From assembly GCA_051155775.1 (NCBI GenBank), contig DAXETV010000010.1, forward strand, positions 44,790-108,789: DNA of 64,000 bases, in the 5' to 3' direction. The notes beneath the pieces were generated by a model. That model searched no databases. It saw only the letters and a program-made list of their open reading frames with translations, and had not been told where the DNA came from. The position numbers were made by a program, and so were the translations under genes. This DNA is from CAYSCZ01 sp051155775 (GTDB lineage Bacteria; Bacteroidota; Bacteroidia; Cytophagales; Cyclobacteriaceae). This document shows, in pieces, positions 27,286 to 36,652 of this stretch (positions within the stretch are counted from its first letter, which is position 1; every line of letters begins with the position of its first letter).

Positions 27286-27332
27286 AAAGATTATTCCTAG
27301 TTTCGCTTTTGACAAACCAATATGAATTTCTT

Positions 27333-27962
27333 TTGAAAAGCAAAAAAATAGTTATTGTCAGGCATGGGGAGACTGATTACAATAAAACCAAACGTGTTCA
27401 GGGATCAGGAATTGACGCACCACTCAATGAATTAGGCTGGCAACAGGCTGAAGCATTCTGGCATGCCTATAAGGACGTAGCGTTCGATAAGGTTTACACA
27501 TCAAACCTCCAAAGAACCACCCAGAGTATTCAAAGATTTATTGATAAGGGTATCAAACACGAAGTCATTGAAGGTCTACGTGAAATATGCTGGGGAATAA
27601 AAGAAGGGTTGCATTTTAGCCCTGAATCCCATAGTCAGTATGCAGATATGTTGGAGGCATGGCAAAAGGGTGATCTTACTAAAAAAGTAGAAGGAGGGGA
27701 GACGCCCACAGATGTTTTGTGTAGATTAAAACCAGCTATGGAATATATTATCTCTCGTGAAAATGAAGATTTAATACTGATATGCATGCATGGTCGTGCT
27801 ATGAGGATTTTATTATGCTGGGCTTTGAGTTACCCGCTTAAATATATGGATATCTTTAAGCATACCAATATGGGTGTTTATAAGCTTACCTATACAGGAT
27901 CTATGTATTCATTAGATACCTGGAATGATACTTTTCATTTGAAGGGCCTGTTAGCAATATGA
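27333..27962 (+). CDS. Histidine phosphatase family protein
   Basis: A 209-residue member of the phosphoglycerate mutase-like superfamily. The phosphohistidine motif VRHGETDYN comes right after the start, and the second catalytic His is in ICMHGRAMRILL. GSGIDAPLNELGWQQAEAFW matches the family pattern. It is likely a phosphatase of a small metabolite (for example phosphoglycolate- or ribazole-phosphate-like), but the substrate is unknown. No ATG is in frame before the motif; I used TTG at 27333, which gives a standard N-terminus. TTG at 27309 is an alternative. Confidence 0.88.
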   Translation: MKSKKIVIVRHGETDYNKTKRVQGSGIDAPLNELGWQQAEAFWHAYKDVAFDKVYTSNLQRTTQSIQRFIDKGIKHEVIEGLREICWGIKEGLHFSPESHSQYADMLEAWQKGDLTKKVEGGETPTDVLCRLKPAMEYIISRENEDLILICMHGRAMRILLCWALSYPLKYMDIFKHTNMGVYKLTYTGSMYSLDTWNDTFHLKGLLAI

Positions 27963-27964
27963 AA

Positions 27965-29113
27965 TTAAAAGGCTTCCCGGACATCTATGTAAAATGCAGG
28001 ATTGCTGGTTCCAAAGCCAAAATCTATCCTGATATTTACCTGTTCACTTGCTTTTGCCAAATATCTAAACCCGATACCAAGTGAGTGCTTCATATTATTT
28101 ATTGAAAAATTTGAAAGTGTTCTGGTCACATTACCTACACCAGCAAATGCAACCATACCCCACCGGTTCCAAAAACTCAGGTCACTATCCGGATCAACAA
28201 TCCAGCTTTTTCTACCTAAAGGAAAACGGAATTCAGATTGAATGGCCCAAAGTCCCTGCCATCTAAACCTTCCTTCCACATGTCCCCGCATTATTTCATC
28301 ATTACCGAAAAGCGCGGTTTTTTCAAAGGGCGGATTCCCCCAGTTCTGCTCTGCCCTCGCCTGAAAAGCCAAGACATAACGTTTCTTGATTTCAAGAAAA
28401 TGCCTCACATCAAATTCGAATTTGGTAAAATTATATTCACCACCAAGTCCTTCACCATAAAAGGTCATCCTTGATTGTAAAAAAGGGCCGGAGGTTGGGT
28501 TGAAAATATTATCCCTTTTATCGAAGCGTATAATCATTCCAAGACCGGATGTAGTGGCACCTTTTCGTCCTCTAATAGAATTATCTGATGCCAGCAATCC
28601 TTCTTCTTCATTTTCAATGATGTCGCTGATCAGGCCATCATATCGGACCCCAAGAAAAAGATTGTTCTTAATCTTTGCTAAATAATTGATTTCAATAATG
28701 CTGCTCCTGGTAGTAAACACCTCTTCATCTGAGGCTTCTGTGAGACTACCCAGTCCATAAAACAACAATGGAAACTTTCTCCAGGTCAGTTCGCCTTCCA
28801 GATAGTGCTTGTTATCATTAAAGAAGATTTCATAAGATAATCTTGTCTGAATCTGATTTTTAAAAGTATAACTAATGGGTATTTTGATGGTAGATGGTTG
28901 GGTTCGTTTTGTGGCATTTTTAAATCTAAATAGATAAATTCCAATCACCCCAAACCTAAATCCGGTTTCAGGTGCAGAAGTTAAAATAGGCAAAATAAAA
29001 GCGGTGTTTTCCTTTTTGTTGAGACTATCCGTTCCAATTTTCTGCTTCTGACTCAATAAATCATTATTAAGAAGGCAAAGTAGTAATAGAAGGGCAGGGG
29101 GAATAAATTTCAT
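27965..29113 (-). CDS. Outer-membrane beta-barrel of the BamA/Omp85 surface antigen type
   Basis: A 382-residue protein with an N-terminal signal peptide (KFIPPALLLLLCLLNNDLLS). The rest alternates polar and apolar residues, as in a 16-strand barrel. PILTSAPETGFRFGVIG, GPFLQSRMTFYGEGLGG and the final GTSNPAFYIDVREAF resemble the surface-antigen D15/Omp85 barrel. No POTRA domains are present, so it is not BamA itself but one of the short barrel-only relatives common in Bacteroidota. Its cargo or role is unknown. It converges with the histidine phosphatase gene. Confidence 0.82.
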   Translation of the reverse strand: MKFIPPALLLLLCLLNNDLLSQKQKIGTDSLNKKENTAFILPILTSAPETGFRFGVIGIYLFRFKNATKRTQPSTIKIPISYTFKNQIQTRLSYEIFFNDNKHYLEGELTWRKFPLLFYGLGSLTEASDEEVFTTRSSIIEINYLAKIKNNLFLGVRYDGLISDIIENEEEGLLASDNSIRGRKGATTSGLGMIIRFDKRDNIFNPTSGPFLQSRMTFYGEGLGGEYNFTKFEFDVRHFLEIKKRYVLAFQARAEQNWGNPPFEKTALFGNDEIMRGHVEGRFRWQGLWAIQSEFRFPLGRKSWIVDPDSDLSFWNRWGMVAFAGVGNVTRTLSNFSINNMKHSLGIGFRYLAKASEQVNIRIDFGFGTSNPAFYIDVREAF

Positions 29114-29352
29114 ATGTTAATGCCTAAATATATTGAGGTAAACAAAATGCATGCGTTAATTATTCAAACAATATAGGATACTTGAAATAACACAATAAAT
29201 AATTATTGAAATAATTTAATTTATAATTCTGATAATCATTTATTTACAGCTGTATTTTAATTTAATGGTTTAATACTTTAATCTACATATTCTAATATAA
29301 TCCCAATTAAAACCCGCTCATAAAATTAGCAACCAAACCTGGGTCAGCTGTA

Positions 29353-29382
29353 GAGGAATAGTGACATTGTGTCACCTCTTTT
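29353..29382. other. Hairpin in the 311-base gap before the small membrane protein gene
   Basis: The gap 29114-29424 holds no gene that I can support. It is very AT-rich. A short inverted repeat GTGACA-TTG-TGTCAC (29361-29375), flanked by GAGG and CTC and followed by TTTT on the plus strand, could form a hairpin. It lies 50 bases past the stop of the minus-strand gene at 29425 and could be a terminator or an RNA fold, but the T-run is on the plus side. Confidence 0.3.
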
Positions 29383-29424
29383 AAATTATCGATTCAACAA
29401 AACTAAATATTTTAGTAGTAGCTA

Positions 29425-29640
29425 TTAAGAAACTAAATCTGATTCCTGTTCGACGGGTAATGATACGCCGGGAGGAAGGTCTAATTCCGGATCATTGACA
29501 ATAATCCCACCATTGTCGTTGTCATCGTCATCCTTATCATCTTTCATGATCGCCCTGATAACACGATAGACAAAGAAAATACATACTAATACGACCATTA
29601 TATAGGTTGGATTTGAAACAATATATTCGCTAACGTTCAT
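29425..29640 (-). CDS. Small single-pass membrane protein
   Basis: A 71-residue protein with one hydrophobic helix (about residues 12-30) followed by a highly charged run (MKDDKDDDDNDN) and an acidic Pro-containing tail. I do not recognise a family. The clear membrane segment, the ATG, and a position between two larger genes support it as real. It may be a small regulator or an accessory membrane subunit, but nothing in the sequence says which. It is divergent from the first histidine kinase. Confidence 0.62.
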   Translation of the reverse strand: MNVSEYIVSNPTYIMVVLVCIFFVYRVIRAIMKDDKDDDDNDNGGIIVNDPELDLPPGVSLPVEQESDLVS

Positions 29641-29775
29641 ATATTAATGTTTCATGGAATGAAGGTATTGAAATGTTGTACCTTTAATTCTTAGTAAAGA
29701 ATATTATACAAATACAAATAGTTCAATAAATTGTTAGGTAAAGCAAATAGATTCATATGTTATAATTTTATTAAT

Positions 29776-32100
29776 ATGATTCGACCTGTATTCATTCTCT
29801 TATTTTTCTCATTTGCATTGGTTATTAAAGGTCAAAGTCAAACTAAGATAGACTCATTGTCGAAAATTCTTAAATCTGATATTTCTGATTCGGTAAAGGT
29901 CGTAGTATGGAACTTAATGGCCGATGAATATGATGGCTCAGATTCCGCAAAAACAGCATTTTATGTAGATAAAGTTATCACATTAGCCAGGGAAATAAAT
30001 TATTATGAAGCGATTTCTGATGCTTATTACCACTTAAGTTGGGCCCTAATCAGAACGGGTCATTATTACCAGGCCGAAGAAGTTTGCAAAAAAGCACTCA
30101 CACTTGCTGATTCCTTGAATTTCAAAAAAGGTTTGGCAAATGCTTATAATGGCCTTGGTGTGATCAACCGAAGAATTGGAAATTTTCAGAAATCCCTCGA
30201 CTATCATTTCAATTCACTGAAAATAAAGAAAGAACTGGGCGATAAAAAGGGTATGTCATCCAGCTTAAACAATATCGGCTTTATTTTCAATGTTCGTCAG
30301 GATTATAAGGAAGCACTAAACTATTATAAACAGTCTCTTGAGCTTAAAAAGGAATTGAATTATAAAAGAGGGATGGCTAACACCTACAATAATATTGGTA
30401 ATATCCATTATGCGACCGAAGAATTTGACAAAGCTATAGAATTCTATAAGAAGGCATTGTCCATCTATGGGGAATACGAAGATAAAAGAGGCCTTGCGAG
30501 CTGCTACAATAACCTGGGTAAGGCCAATTTGGGCAAAGGTCTTTATGATAAAGCATTAGAACACTTAGAAATTGGGTTGAGATTAAGTGAAGAAGTTAAT
30601 AACAAGCAAAAAATTGCACTGGCCAATATTTTGCTCGGGGATACGTATTTTTATCTTGGAAATTTAAATAAGGCTAAAAAATTGATTTCTAAAGGGACAA
30701 GCCTTGCCCAGGAAATTAATAATCCTTTAGGGGTTAGGTATGGCTCTGAAAGATTATCCAGGGTGGAAAGTGAGCTAGGAAATTATGAAGAGGCATATCA
30801 GGCGCTTCTCATTCACAAGAACATGTTGGATAGCCTTCGGAGCTTCGAAATCATCAAAAAACTGACCAGGGCTAAAGCAGCATTTGAATTTCAAAAAGAA
30901 AAGGATTCTGTTTTATTCGCTCAGGAAAAGGAACGGCTGGCATTTCAGGCAGATATACAAGGAAGAAAGCTTGTTCAAAATGTAACGGCAGTGATGCTTG
31001 TGATTTCTTTAATTTTGTCAGGCACCATCCTTTATTTGTACAGGTCGCGGGAAAAAGCCATTAAAGAACGCGGTAAGCTGAATAAAGAAATAGAAAATCA
31101 AAGAGATAGCCTTCAAATAACTAATGAACAACTAAAGAGCACACAAAATCAGCTTATTCAATCGGAAAAAATGGCCGCACTGGGTCGCTTACTTGCCGGA
31201 ATATCCCATGAGATGAATAATCCGCTATCAGCAATAAAAGCCAACATTGAGCTTGTTAATGACTTTAAAAAAAGATATGCTTTAAACTTTATTAGTATAA
31301 TCAGAGTGCTAAACCCTGAACAGTTTAAGGCTTACAGCAGCATTTTAATTTGGTCGCTGCAGGAAAACAGAACCCATCACATTAAAAACAGAGCAGTTAG
31401 AAAATCCCTTGAAAAAGCAATTGCTGAATTGGCTATTAATGACTGTAGAGATACCATAACGACCCTCATAGATATCGGTATAGATACAATAAATAATGAT
31501 TTAAAGCTGATTTTATCATTAAACAATCACCTGGAGATTCTAAATTCCATTAAATCCTTTAAACAGATCTATTTTGGATTGGAGGATACATCAACGGGAG
31601 TAAACAGGGCTGTGAATATGATGGGGGCCTTGAAAGCCTATACCCATAATGATTCGGTTAATACTAAAGAATGGATTGATGTGGCAGAGAATGTTGAATT
31701 AGCTCTTACCCTGTACAATCATGAACTAAAAAAAGGCGTTAAGCTCATCAAAGATTATCAAAAGGGTGTTCTATATTATGGAATACCAGATGAGCTAAAA
31801 CACGTTTGGGGAAATTTAATAAGCAATGCCATTCATGCTATGGATTATAATGGCACATTAATAATCAGCCTTCAAAATTCAAAAAATGAAGTAAAGGTAA
31901 GCTTTAATGATACGGGAAAAGGAATTAAACCTGATGAGAAGGATAAGATATTTGAAGCTTTCTACAGCACTAAAGAAATTGGAAAAGGAAGCGGTTTAGG
32001 CTTAAATATAGCGTTGAAATCCATCAAGAGACATAATGGAAGCATTGATGTTCAAAGCCAACCAGGAAACACCGCCTTTACAGTAAGCCTGCCTTTATGA
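29776..32100 (+). CDS. TPR-containing sensor histidine kinase with an expanded DHp linker
   Basis: A 774-residue kinase. It has a signal peptide or anchor (MIRPVFILLFFSFALVIKG), about seven TPR units from residue 70 to 340 (GMANTYNNIGNIHYA and similar), a coiled coil, a transmembrane helix near 398-418 and then the kinase module. His478 lies in GISHEMNNPLSAIKANIE, and the ATP domain has NLISNAIHAMD (N684), DTGKGIK and GSGLGLNIAL. The distance from His to the N-box Asn is 206 residues, about 90-100 more than usual, because of an all-helical insert. No receiver domain. A TTG at 29731 opens the frame, but ATG 29776 gives the signal segment. Followed by a paralogue. Confidence 0.88.
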   Translation: MIRPVFILLFFSFALVIKGQSQTKIDSLSKILKSDISDSVKVVVWNLMADEYDGSDSAKTAFYVDKVITLAREINYYEAISDAYYHLSWALIRTGHYYQAEEVCKKALTLADSLNFKKGLANAYNGLGVINRRIGNFQKSLDYHFNSLKIKKELGDKKGMSSSLNNIGFIFNVRQDYKEALNYYKQSLELKKELNYKRGMANTYNNIGNIHYATEEFDKAIEFYKKALSIYGEYEDKRGLASCYNNLGKANLGKGLYDKALEHLEIGLRLSEEVNNKQKIALANILLGDTYFYLGNLNKAKKLISKGTSLAQEINNPLGVRYGSERLSRVESELGNYEEAYQALLIHKNMLDSLRSFEIIKKLTRAKAAFEFQKEKDSVLFAQEKERLAFQADIQGRKLVQNVTAVMLVISLILSGTILYLYRSREKAIKERGKLNKEIENQRDSLQITNEQLKSTQNQLIQSEKMAALGRLLAGISHEMNNPLSAIKANIELVNDFKKRYALNFISIIRVLNPEQFKAYSSILIWSLQENRTHHIKNRAVRKSLEKAIAELAINDCRDTITTLIDIGIDTINNDLKLILSLNNHLEILNSIKSFKQIYFGLEDTSTGVNRAVNMMGALKAYTHNDSVNTKEWIDVAENVELALTLYNHELKKGVKLIKDYQKGVLYYGIPDELKHVWGNLISNAIHAMDYNGTLIISLQNSKNEVKVSFNDTGKGIKPDEKDKIFEAFYSTKEIGKGSGLGLNIALKSIKRHNGSIDVQSQPGNTAFTVSLPL

Positions 32101-32206
32101 TTTTTACTTAAAGCTTAAATGATGATCATTTTTTAAATTAAATAAGAAATATTATTGGTTTATTTTTGATATCGGCTTCGCTCAACAACATCACGGTAAG
32201 CAGACA

Positions 32207-33841
32207 ATGAGAAAGATCTGGTTTTACATTTCATCACTTGGTATAAAATACTCTAAAGACAAACTGCTTGCCAAATCAATTAAGATGGCCAACCGGATTA
32301 ATTTCATCCTCGGTTTGTTATCCCTCACATTGTTTGGTGTCACCACTATTATAACCATAAGTAATGACCAATCTATAAACTTCTATACTTCCAGGCTATT
32401 GATACTTGCCGGTTTTAATATTCTGGCATTATTTCTAAGTTATTCAGGCAAAATAAAATTGATGCAAGTCATAACCTCTTTAGGGCCTGTGATGGTCATC
32501 ATAATCATACCGATACTTTTGAGATATGTACAGACCTCAAGTTTTTTCTATTATCATGTGGTTGTTATCGGGTTCTCGCTGATACCCCAGGTTGTTTTTG
32601 TTCCTAACCAGAATCGCTTCTGGTATTATTCATCGTTGTTCATTTTTCTGATCCTGATGTTCATTCTGGATGATCTGATGGTATTCTTTGTGGTTTCAGA
32701 AAAATCTATGATGGAAATGCTCAGTTATTTTAGAATCTATTACAAGATGATCCCACTGGTGATATTTATTTTTTTACATCTTGCGCTAATTCTATTTAGG
32801 AATATTAATGTTGAGTATGAAGAAATATTAAAAATTTCCAATAAAACCTTAAAAGATAAGATTGATGAGCTCACCAGCACACAAAAGCAGCTAATTGAAT
32901 CAGAAAGAATGGCTTCTTTGGGCAGGCTGTTATCCGGGATTTCACATGAAATGAACTCACCTTTATCCGCCATCAAATCCAACATTGAAGTAGTCAACCA
33001 GTTAAAGAAAAAAGCACTACTGGAAGTAGTTGAGTTATCGCACGCATTTGATGACCTCCAGTTTACCATATTTCAGCGTGTAATGGCAAGGGCCATTACT
33101 GAAAAGCATGACCTTGGTACAATAGAATTAAGGGCTCTTACTAAAAAACTTACCCTATCGCTTGATGAAATAAATATAAATCAACCCAGAACAATAGCAG
33201 ATATATTATGTGATATAGGAATTTTTGAACTTAATGATGACGTACGTTTTATTTTGAAGCATGACAAACACTACGAAATTTTAATATCAATAAAATTAAT
33301 AAAAGAAGCTTTTTCAGGATTAGATAATTGCAGCCTCGGTATTAAAAGAGTATCAAACCTGATGAATGCATTAAAAGCTTACACACATAATGATGTTAAA
33401 AATATTCCGGAAAAAGTTGATCTGGGTAAAAATATTGATCTTGCCTTAACCCTTTACAAGCATGAACTGAAAAAAGGGATTGAACTAGTTAAGAATTATG
33501 AACATAATATTATTTACGAAGGATTTCCCGACTATCTGACACATGTTTGGGGAAACCTGATAAGTAATGCAATCCATGCCATGGATTATAAAGGTCGACT
33601 CACTATTTCGATAAAGAAATTTAATAATGAAATAATCACTGACTTTAATGATTCGGGTAGAGGAATAAAACCTGAAGACAGGTCGAAAATTTTCGAAGAG
33701 TTTTACACAACCAAACCTTTTGGTAAGGGAACTGGCCTGGGATTGAGCATATCCCGGAGATTTATTGAAAAACATCACGGCAAAATAACGGTAGAAAGTG
33801 AGCCAGGTAATACTACTTTCTCAGTGATCCTTCCGGTATAG
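32207..33841 (+). CDS. Membrane sensor histidine kinase with the same expanded linker
   Basis: A 544-residue kinase. The first 195 residues hold about six transmembrane helices with no recognisable extracellular domain. The kinase module starts at EMNSPLSAIKSNIEVV with the phosphoacceptor His247 and ends with NLISNAIHAMDYKG (N454), DSGRGIK and GTGLGLSISRRF. The His-to-Asn spacing is 207, almost identical to the preceding kinase, and the two share LMNALKAYTHND and LTLYKHELKKGIELVK, so they arose by duplication with different sensor parts. They are separated by about 106 bases. The partner regulator is unknown. Confidence 0.88.
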   Translation: MRKIWFYISSLGIKYSKDKLLAKSIKMANRINFILGLLSLTLFGVTTIITISNDQSINFYTSRLLILAGFNILALFLSYSGKIKLMQVITSLGPVMVIIIIPILLRYVQTSSFFYYHVVVIGFSLIPQVVFVPNQNRFWYYSSLFIFLILMFILDDLMVFFVVSEKSMMEMLSYFRIYYKMIPLVIFIFLHLALILFRNINVEYEEILKISNKTLKDKIDELTSTQKQLIESERMASLGRLLSGISHEMNSPLSAIKSNIEVVNQLKKKALLEVVELSHAFDDLQFTIFQRVMARAITEKHDLGTIELRALTKKLTLSLDEININQPRTIADILCDIGIFELNDDVRFILKHDKHYEILISIKLIKEAFSGLDNCSLGIKRVSNLMNALKAYTHNDVKNIPEKVDLGKNIDLALTLYKHELKKGIELVKNYEHNIIYEGFPDYLTHVWGNLISNAIHAMDYKGRLTISIKKFNNEIITDFNDSGRGIKPEDRSKIFEEFYTTKPFGKGTGLGLSISRRFIEKHHGKITVESEPGNTTFSVILPV

Positions 33842-34068
33842 TTGATCATTCATCCCCAAATATTATTTTCAAATGTTACTGTCAGATAAACTTCAGTCCA
33901 CGCACTTCTAGTCCATTAATAATCGAAAAATAATTACTTGGGAAAGAATTGTTGGGAATTTGACTATGGATGATCACTCCCCACTTATCAAGAACAATGA
34001 TAAATCATTCTGCTTTTATTGTGGGAATTCTTATGTTTAGGGAAGTCTTCCCGTAACCATCGGATACT

Positions 34069-35226
34069 ATGCAAAAAATTATATTTCTATTATTGTTTGT
34101 TTTGATTTATCATTTTGGTATCGCTCAAAATAGAAGGATCAGGGATTATGGTGTGGAAATTGGGGTAATGGATCCAGGCCCTTACAATTCTATTACTGAC
34201 GTAGACGGCGTAAAAGTAGGTCACACCACCTTGATTAAGGGGGATAGTATCAGGACTGGGGTAACTGCCATCTTACCACACACAGGAAATATATTTAAGA
34301 AGAAGGTGCCAGCCGCTATCTATATTGGCAATGGTTTTGGAAAATTAGCAGGATACACACAGGTAAAGGAGTTGGGGAATATTGAAACACCCATAGTATT
34401 GACCAATACTTTGAGCGTCCCCACAGCTTCCAACGCTTTGATTACTTATACACTGAACTACGAAGCAAAAGAAAAGGGATTATTTAGTTTTCTGAAAAGC
34501 AATAAAGATGAAGATACCATACGTTCGGTTAATTCAGTTGTTGGGGAGACCAATGACGGCTATTTAAATAATATAAGGGGCAGACATGTGAAGGAACAAC
34601 ATGTGCTGGATGCTATAAAATATGCTAAGGGGGGTTTTGTTCCGGAAGGGAATGTAGGGGCAGGCACCGGAACGATATGCTTCGGTTTTAAAGGAGGTAT
34701 TGGTACTGCTTCAAGAGTTTTAAAAAAGTCTGATGGGGGCTATGTAGTTGGTGTTTTGGTTCAAACCAATTTCGGAGGTGTGCTGGAGATTGCAGGCGTG
34801 CCCATAGCCAAAGAACTGGATATTGTACCTAAGCATTATACGGGCGCTGACGGTTCCTGTATGATTGTGGTGCTCACCAACGCTCCTTTGGATGCCAGAA
34901 ATCTTGAACGTCTGGCAAAAAGAGCAATGCTGGGGTTGGCTAAAACGGGGGGCATAGCCAGTAATGGCAGTGGTGATTACGTAATCGCCGCCTCAACTGC
35001 CGAAGAAAACCTCATAGATCATTCCAGTAAGGATCTGTCGGATAAGAAAAGATATTTAAGAAATGGTGCAATCACTCCATTGTTTTTAGCAACCATAGAA
35101 GCTACAGAAGAAGCCATTTTAAACGCACTATTCATGGCCGAAACCATGACCGGCCGGGCCAATCATAAAATAGAAGCACTACCCATCTTAAAAGTTTTAG
35201 ATTTACTTAAGAAATACAATCGGTAG
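34069..35226 (+). CDS. Secreted P1 family peptidase (DmpA/L-aminopeptidase type)
   Basis: A 385-residue protein with a signal peptide (MQKIIFLLLFVLIYHFGIAQ). It belongs to the P1/DmpA family of Ntn-type aminopeptidases. GPYNSITDVDGVKVGHTT, AAIYIGNGFGKLAGYTQV and PEGNVGAGTGTICFGFKGG match, and the predicted nucleophile is Ser301 in SNGSGDYVIAAST, where self-cleavage produces two chains. It likely cleaves N-terminal residues from peptides or D-amino acid esters outside the cytoplasm. It precedes the DUF1080 gene by 47 bases and may share its transcript. Confidence 0.92.
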   Translation: MQKIIFLLLFVLIYHFGIAQNRRIRDYGVEIGVMDPGPYNSITDVDGVKVGHTTLIKGDSIRTGVTAILPHTGNIFKKKVPAAIYIGNGFGKLAGYTQVKELGNIETPIVLTNTLSVPTASNALITYTLNYEAKEKGLFSFLKSNKDEDTIRSVNSVVGETNDGYLNNIRGRHVKEQHVLDAIKYAKGGFVPEGNVGAGTGTICFGFKGGIGTASRVLKKSDGGYVVGVLVQTNFGGVLEIAGVPIAKELDIVPKHYTGADGSCMIVVLTNAPLDARNLERLAKRAMLGLAKTGGIASNGSGDYVIAASTAEENLIDHSSKDLSDKKRYLRNGAITPLFLATIEATEEAILNALFMAETMTGRANHKIEALPILKVLDLLKKYNR

Positions 35227-35273
35227 TAAATAATTAGTTTTTAAATGGTAATTAATAAGTTTATAAAAAAACC

Positions 35274-36569
35274 ATGAGCCATATTCTGTTATCCATCGCT
35301 TTTATCCTCCTGTCATTGACCAATCTCACAGCACAAAATGATAATCCTGTCAAGCTATTCAACGGAAAGAACCTTGATGGCTGGGTAAAGCACGGGGAAG
35401 AAAAATGGTATGTGGATGGTGGCGAGATCGTTTGTGAGAGCGGTCCCAAAGCTCAATATGGTTATCTATCCACAACTCAATACTATGACCATTTTGAATT
35501 GACCCTGGAGTTTAAACAGGAGGCAGATGGAAATAGCGGAGTCTTCATACGTTCCACATTGGATGGTACCAGGATCACCGGCTGGCAGGTAGAAGTAGCA
35601 CCCCCGGGTAATAATTCCGGAGGGATTTATGAATCTTATGGCCGGGGTTGGCTTATTAAACCTAAACCTGAAAAAGATAAAGCACTGAAGATGGGCAAAT
35701 GGAATAAAATGAAAATACGTGTGGTTGGCCCTAAAGTATCATCCTGGCTTAATGGAATGCAAATGGTGGAATATCAGGATGAAAAAATAGGAGATGGAAA
35801 AGGGGCCATCGCTTTACAAATACATGATGGTGGTGGCATAAAAGTACGTTGGAGGAATATCCAGCTAAAACCTATCGAATATAATGATAACTGGACCTAT
35901 CTATTTGATGGCGCCAGCACCAAAGGATGGAGGGGGTACAATAGCAAAACCCTGCCACCGGGTTGGGTAGTTCGTGATGGGGTTTTAATGTTTGATGTTG
36001 ACAGAAAGACAGATAAAGAATATGTTGGCGGGAAAGACATTATTTACGGGGAGGAAACGTTTGACAATTTTGAACTTTACCTGGAATGGAAAATACCTCA
36101 GGGAGGAAATAGTGGCATTTTCTATCATGTAAAAGAAGGATATAACGCTCCATATGAAGTGGCACCCGAGTACCAACTCATAGATGATGAAAACTATGCC
36201 AGTATGCATGATCTTACTGAGTACAATCTTAGTCTTGGTTATACGGAAAATCCCGGTGAGCTCAAGCCACTACAACAAACAGGTTCGGATTATGCCATGC
36301 ATCCCGCTAATTCTGACAACAAGCAGTTAAATCCGGCCGGTGAGTGGAATAGCAGCCGCATAGTTTTTACACCAGAGACGGCTGAATATTGGCTTAACGG
36401 ACGAAAACTACTTTCTTTCAAACCCTGGTCCAGGGAATGGTATGCTAAGAAAAACGATGGTAAATGGAAGAAAAGTCCCCATTACGGGAAATTTAAAACC
36501 GGTTTTATTGGCCTTCAGGATCATGACAGCCCGCTTTGGTTTAGGAATATCAAAATCCGAAAATTATAG
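35274..36569 (+). CDS. Secreted protein with two DUF1080 (3-keto-disaccharide hydrolase-like) domains
   Basis: A 431-residue protein with a signal peptide (MSHILLSIAFILLSLTNLTAQ). Two tandem DUF1080 units follow: the first from LFNGKNLDGWVKHG to about residue 190, the second from YLFDGASTKGWRGYN to the end. Each has the NSGVFIR or NSGIFYHV motif of this concanavalin-like fold. DUF1080 proteins are linked to glycoside or 3-keto-sugar metabolism in Bacteroidota and Planctomycetes. It lacks a sorting domain, so it is probably periplasmic. It lies downstream of the P1 peptidase and convergent with the aminotransferase. Confidence 0.87.
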   Translation: MSHILLSIAFILLSLTNLTAQNDNPVKLFNGKNLDGWVKHGEEKWYVDGGEIVCESGPKAQYGYLSTTQYYDHFELTLEFKQEADGNSGVFIRSTLDGTRITGWQVEVAPPGNNSGGIYESYGRGWLIKPKPEKDKALKMGKWNKMKIRVVGPKVSSWLNGMQMVEYQDEKIGDGKGAIALQIHDGGGIKVRWRNIQLKPIEYNDNWTYLFDGASTKGWRGYNSKTLPPGWVVRDGVLMFDVDRKTDKEYVGGKDIIYGEETFDNFELYLEWKIPQGGNSGIFYHVKEGYNAPYEVAPEYQLIDDENYASMHDLTEYNLSLGYTENPGELKPLQQTGSDYAMHPANSDNKQLNPAGEWNSSRIVFTPETAEYWLNGRKLLSFKPWSREWYAKKNDGKWKKSPHYGKFKTGFIGLQDHDSPLWFRNIKIRKL

Positions 36570-36652
36570 TAATCTGGTTATAGTTTTCCCGGCAATCCAT
36601 TTAACCTAAAAAGTGGGGACATACTTAAGAGCAATACTTTGTAATTACCAAT

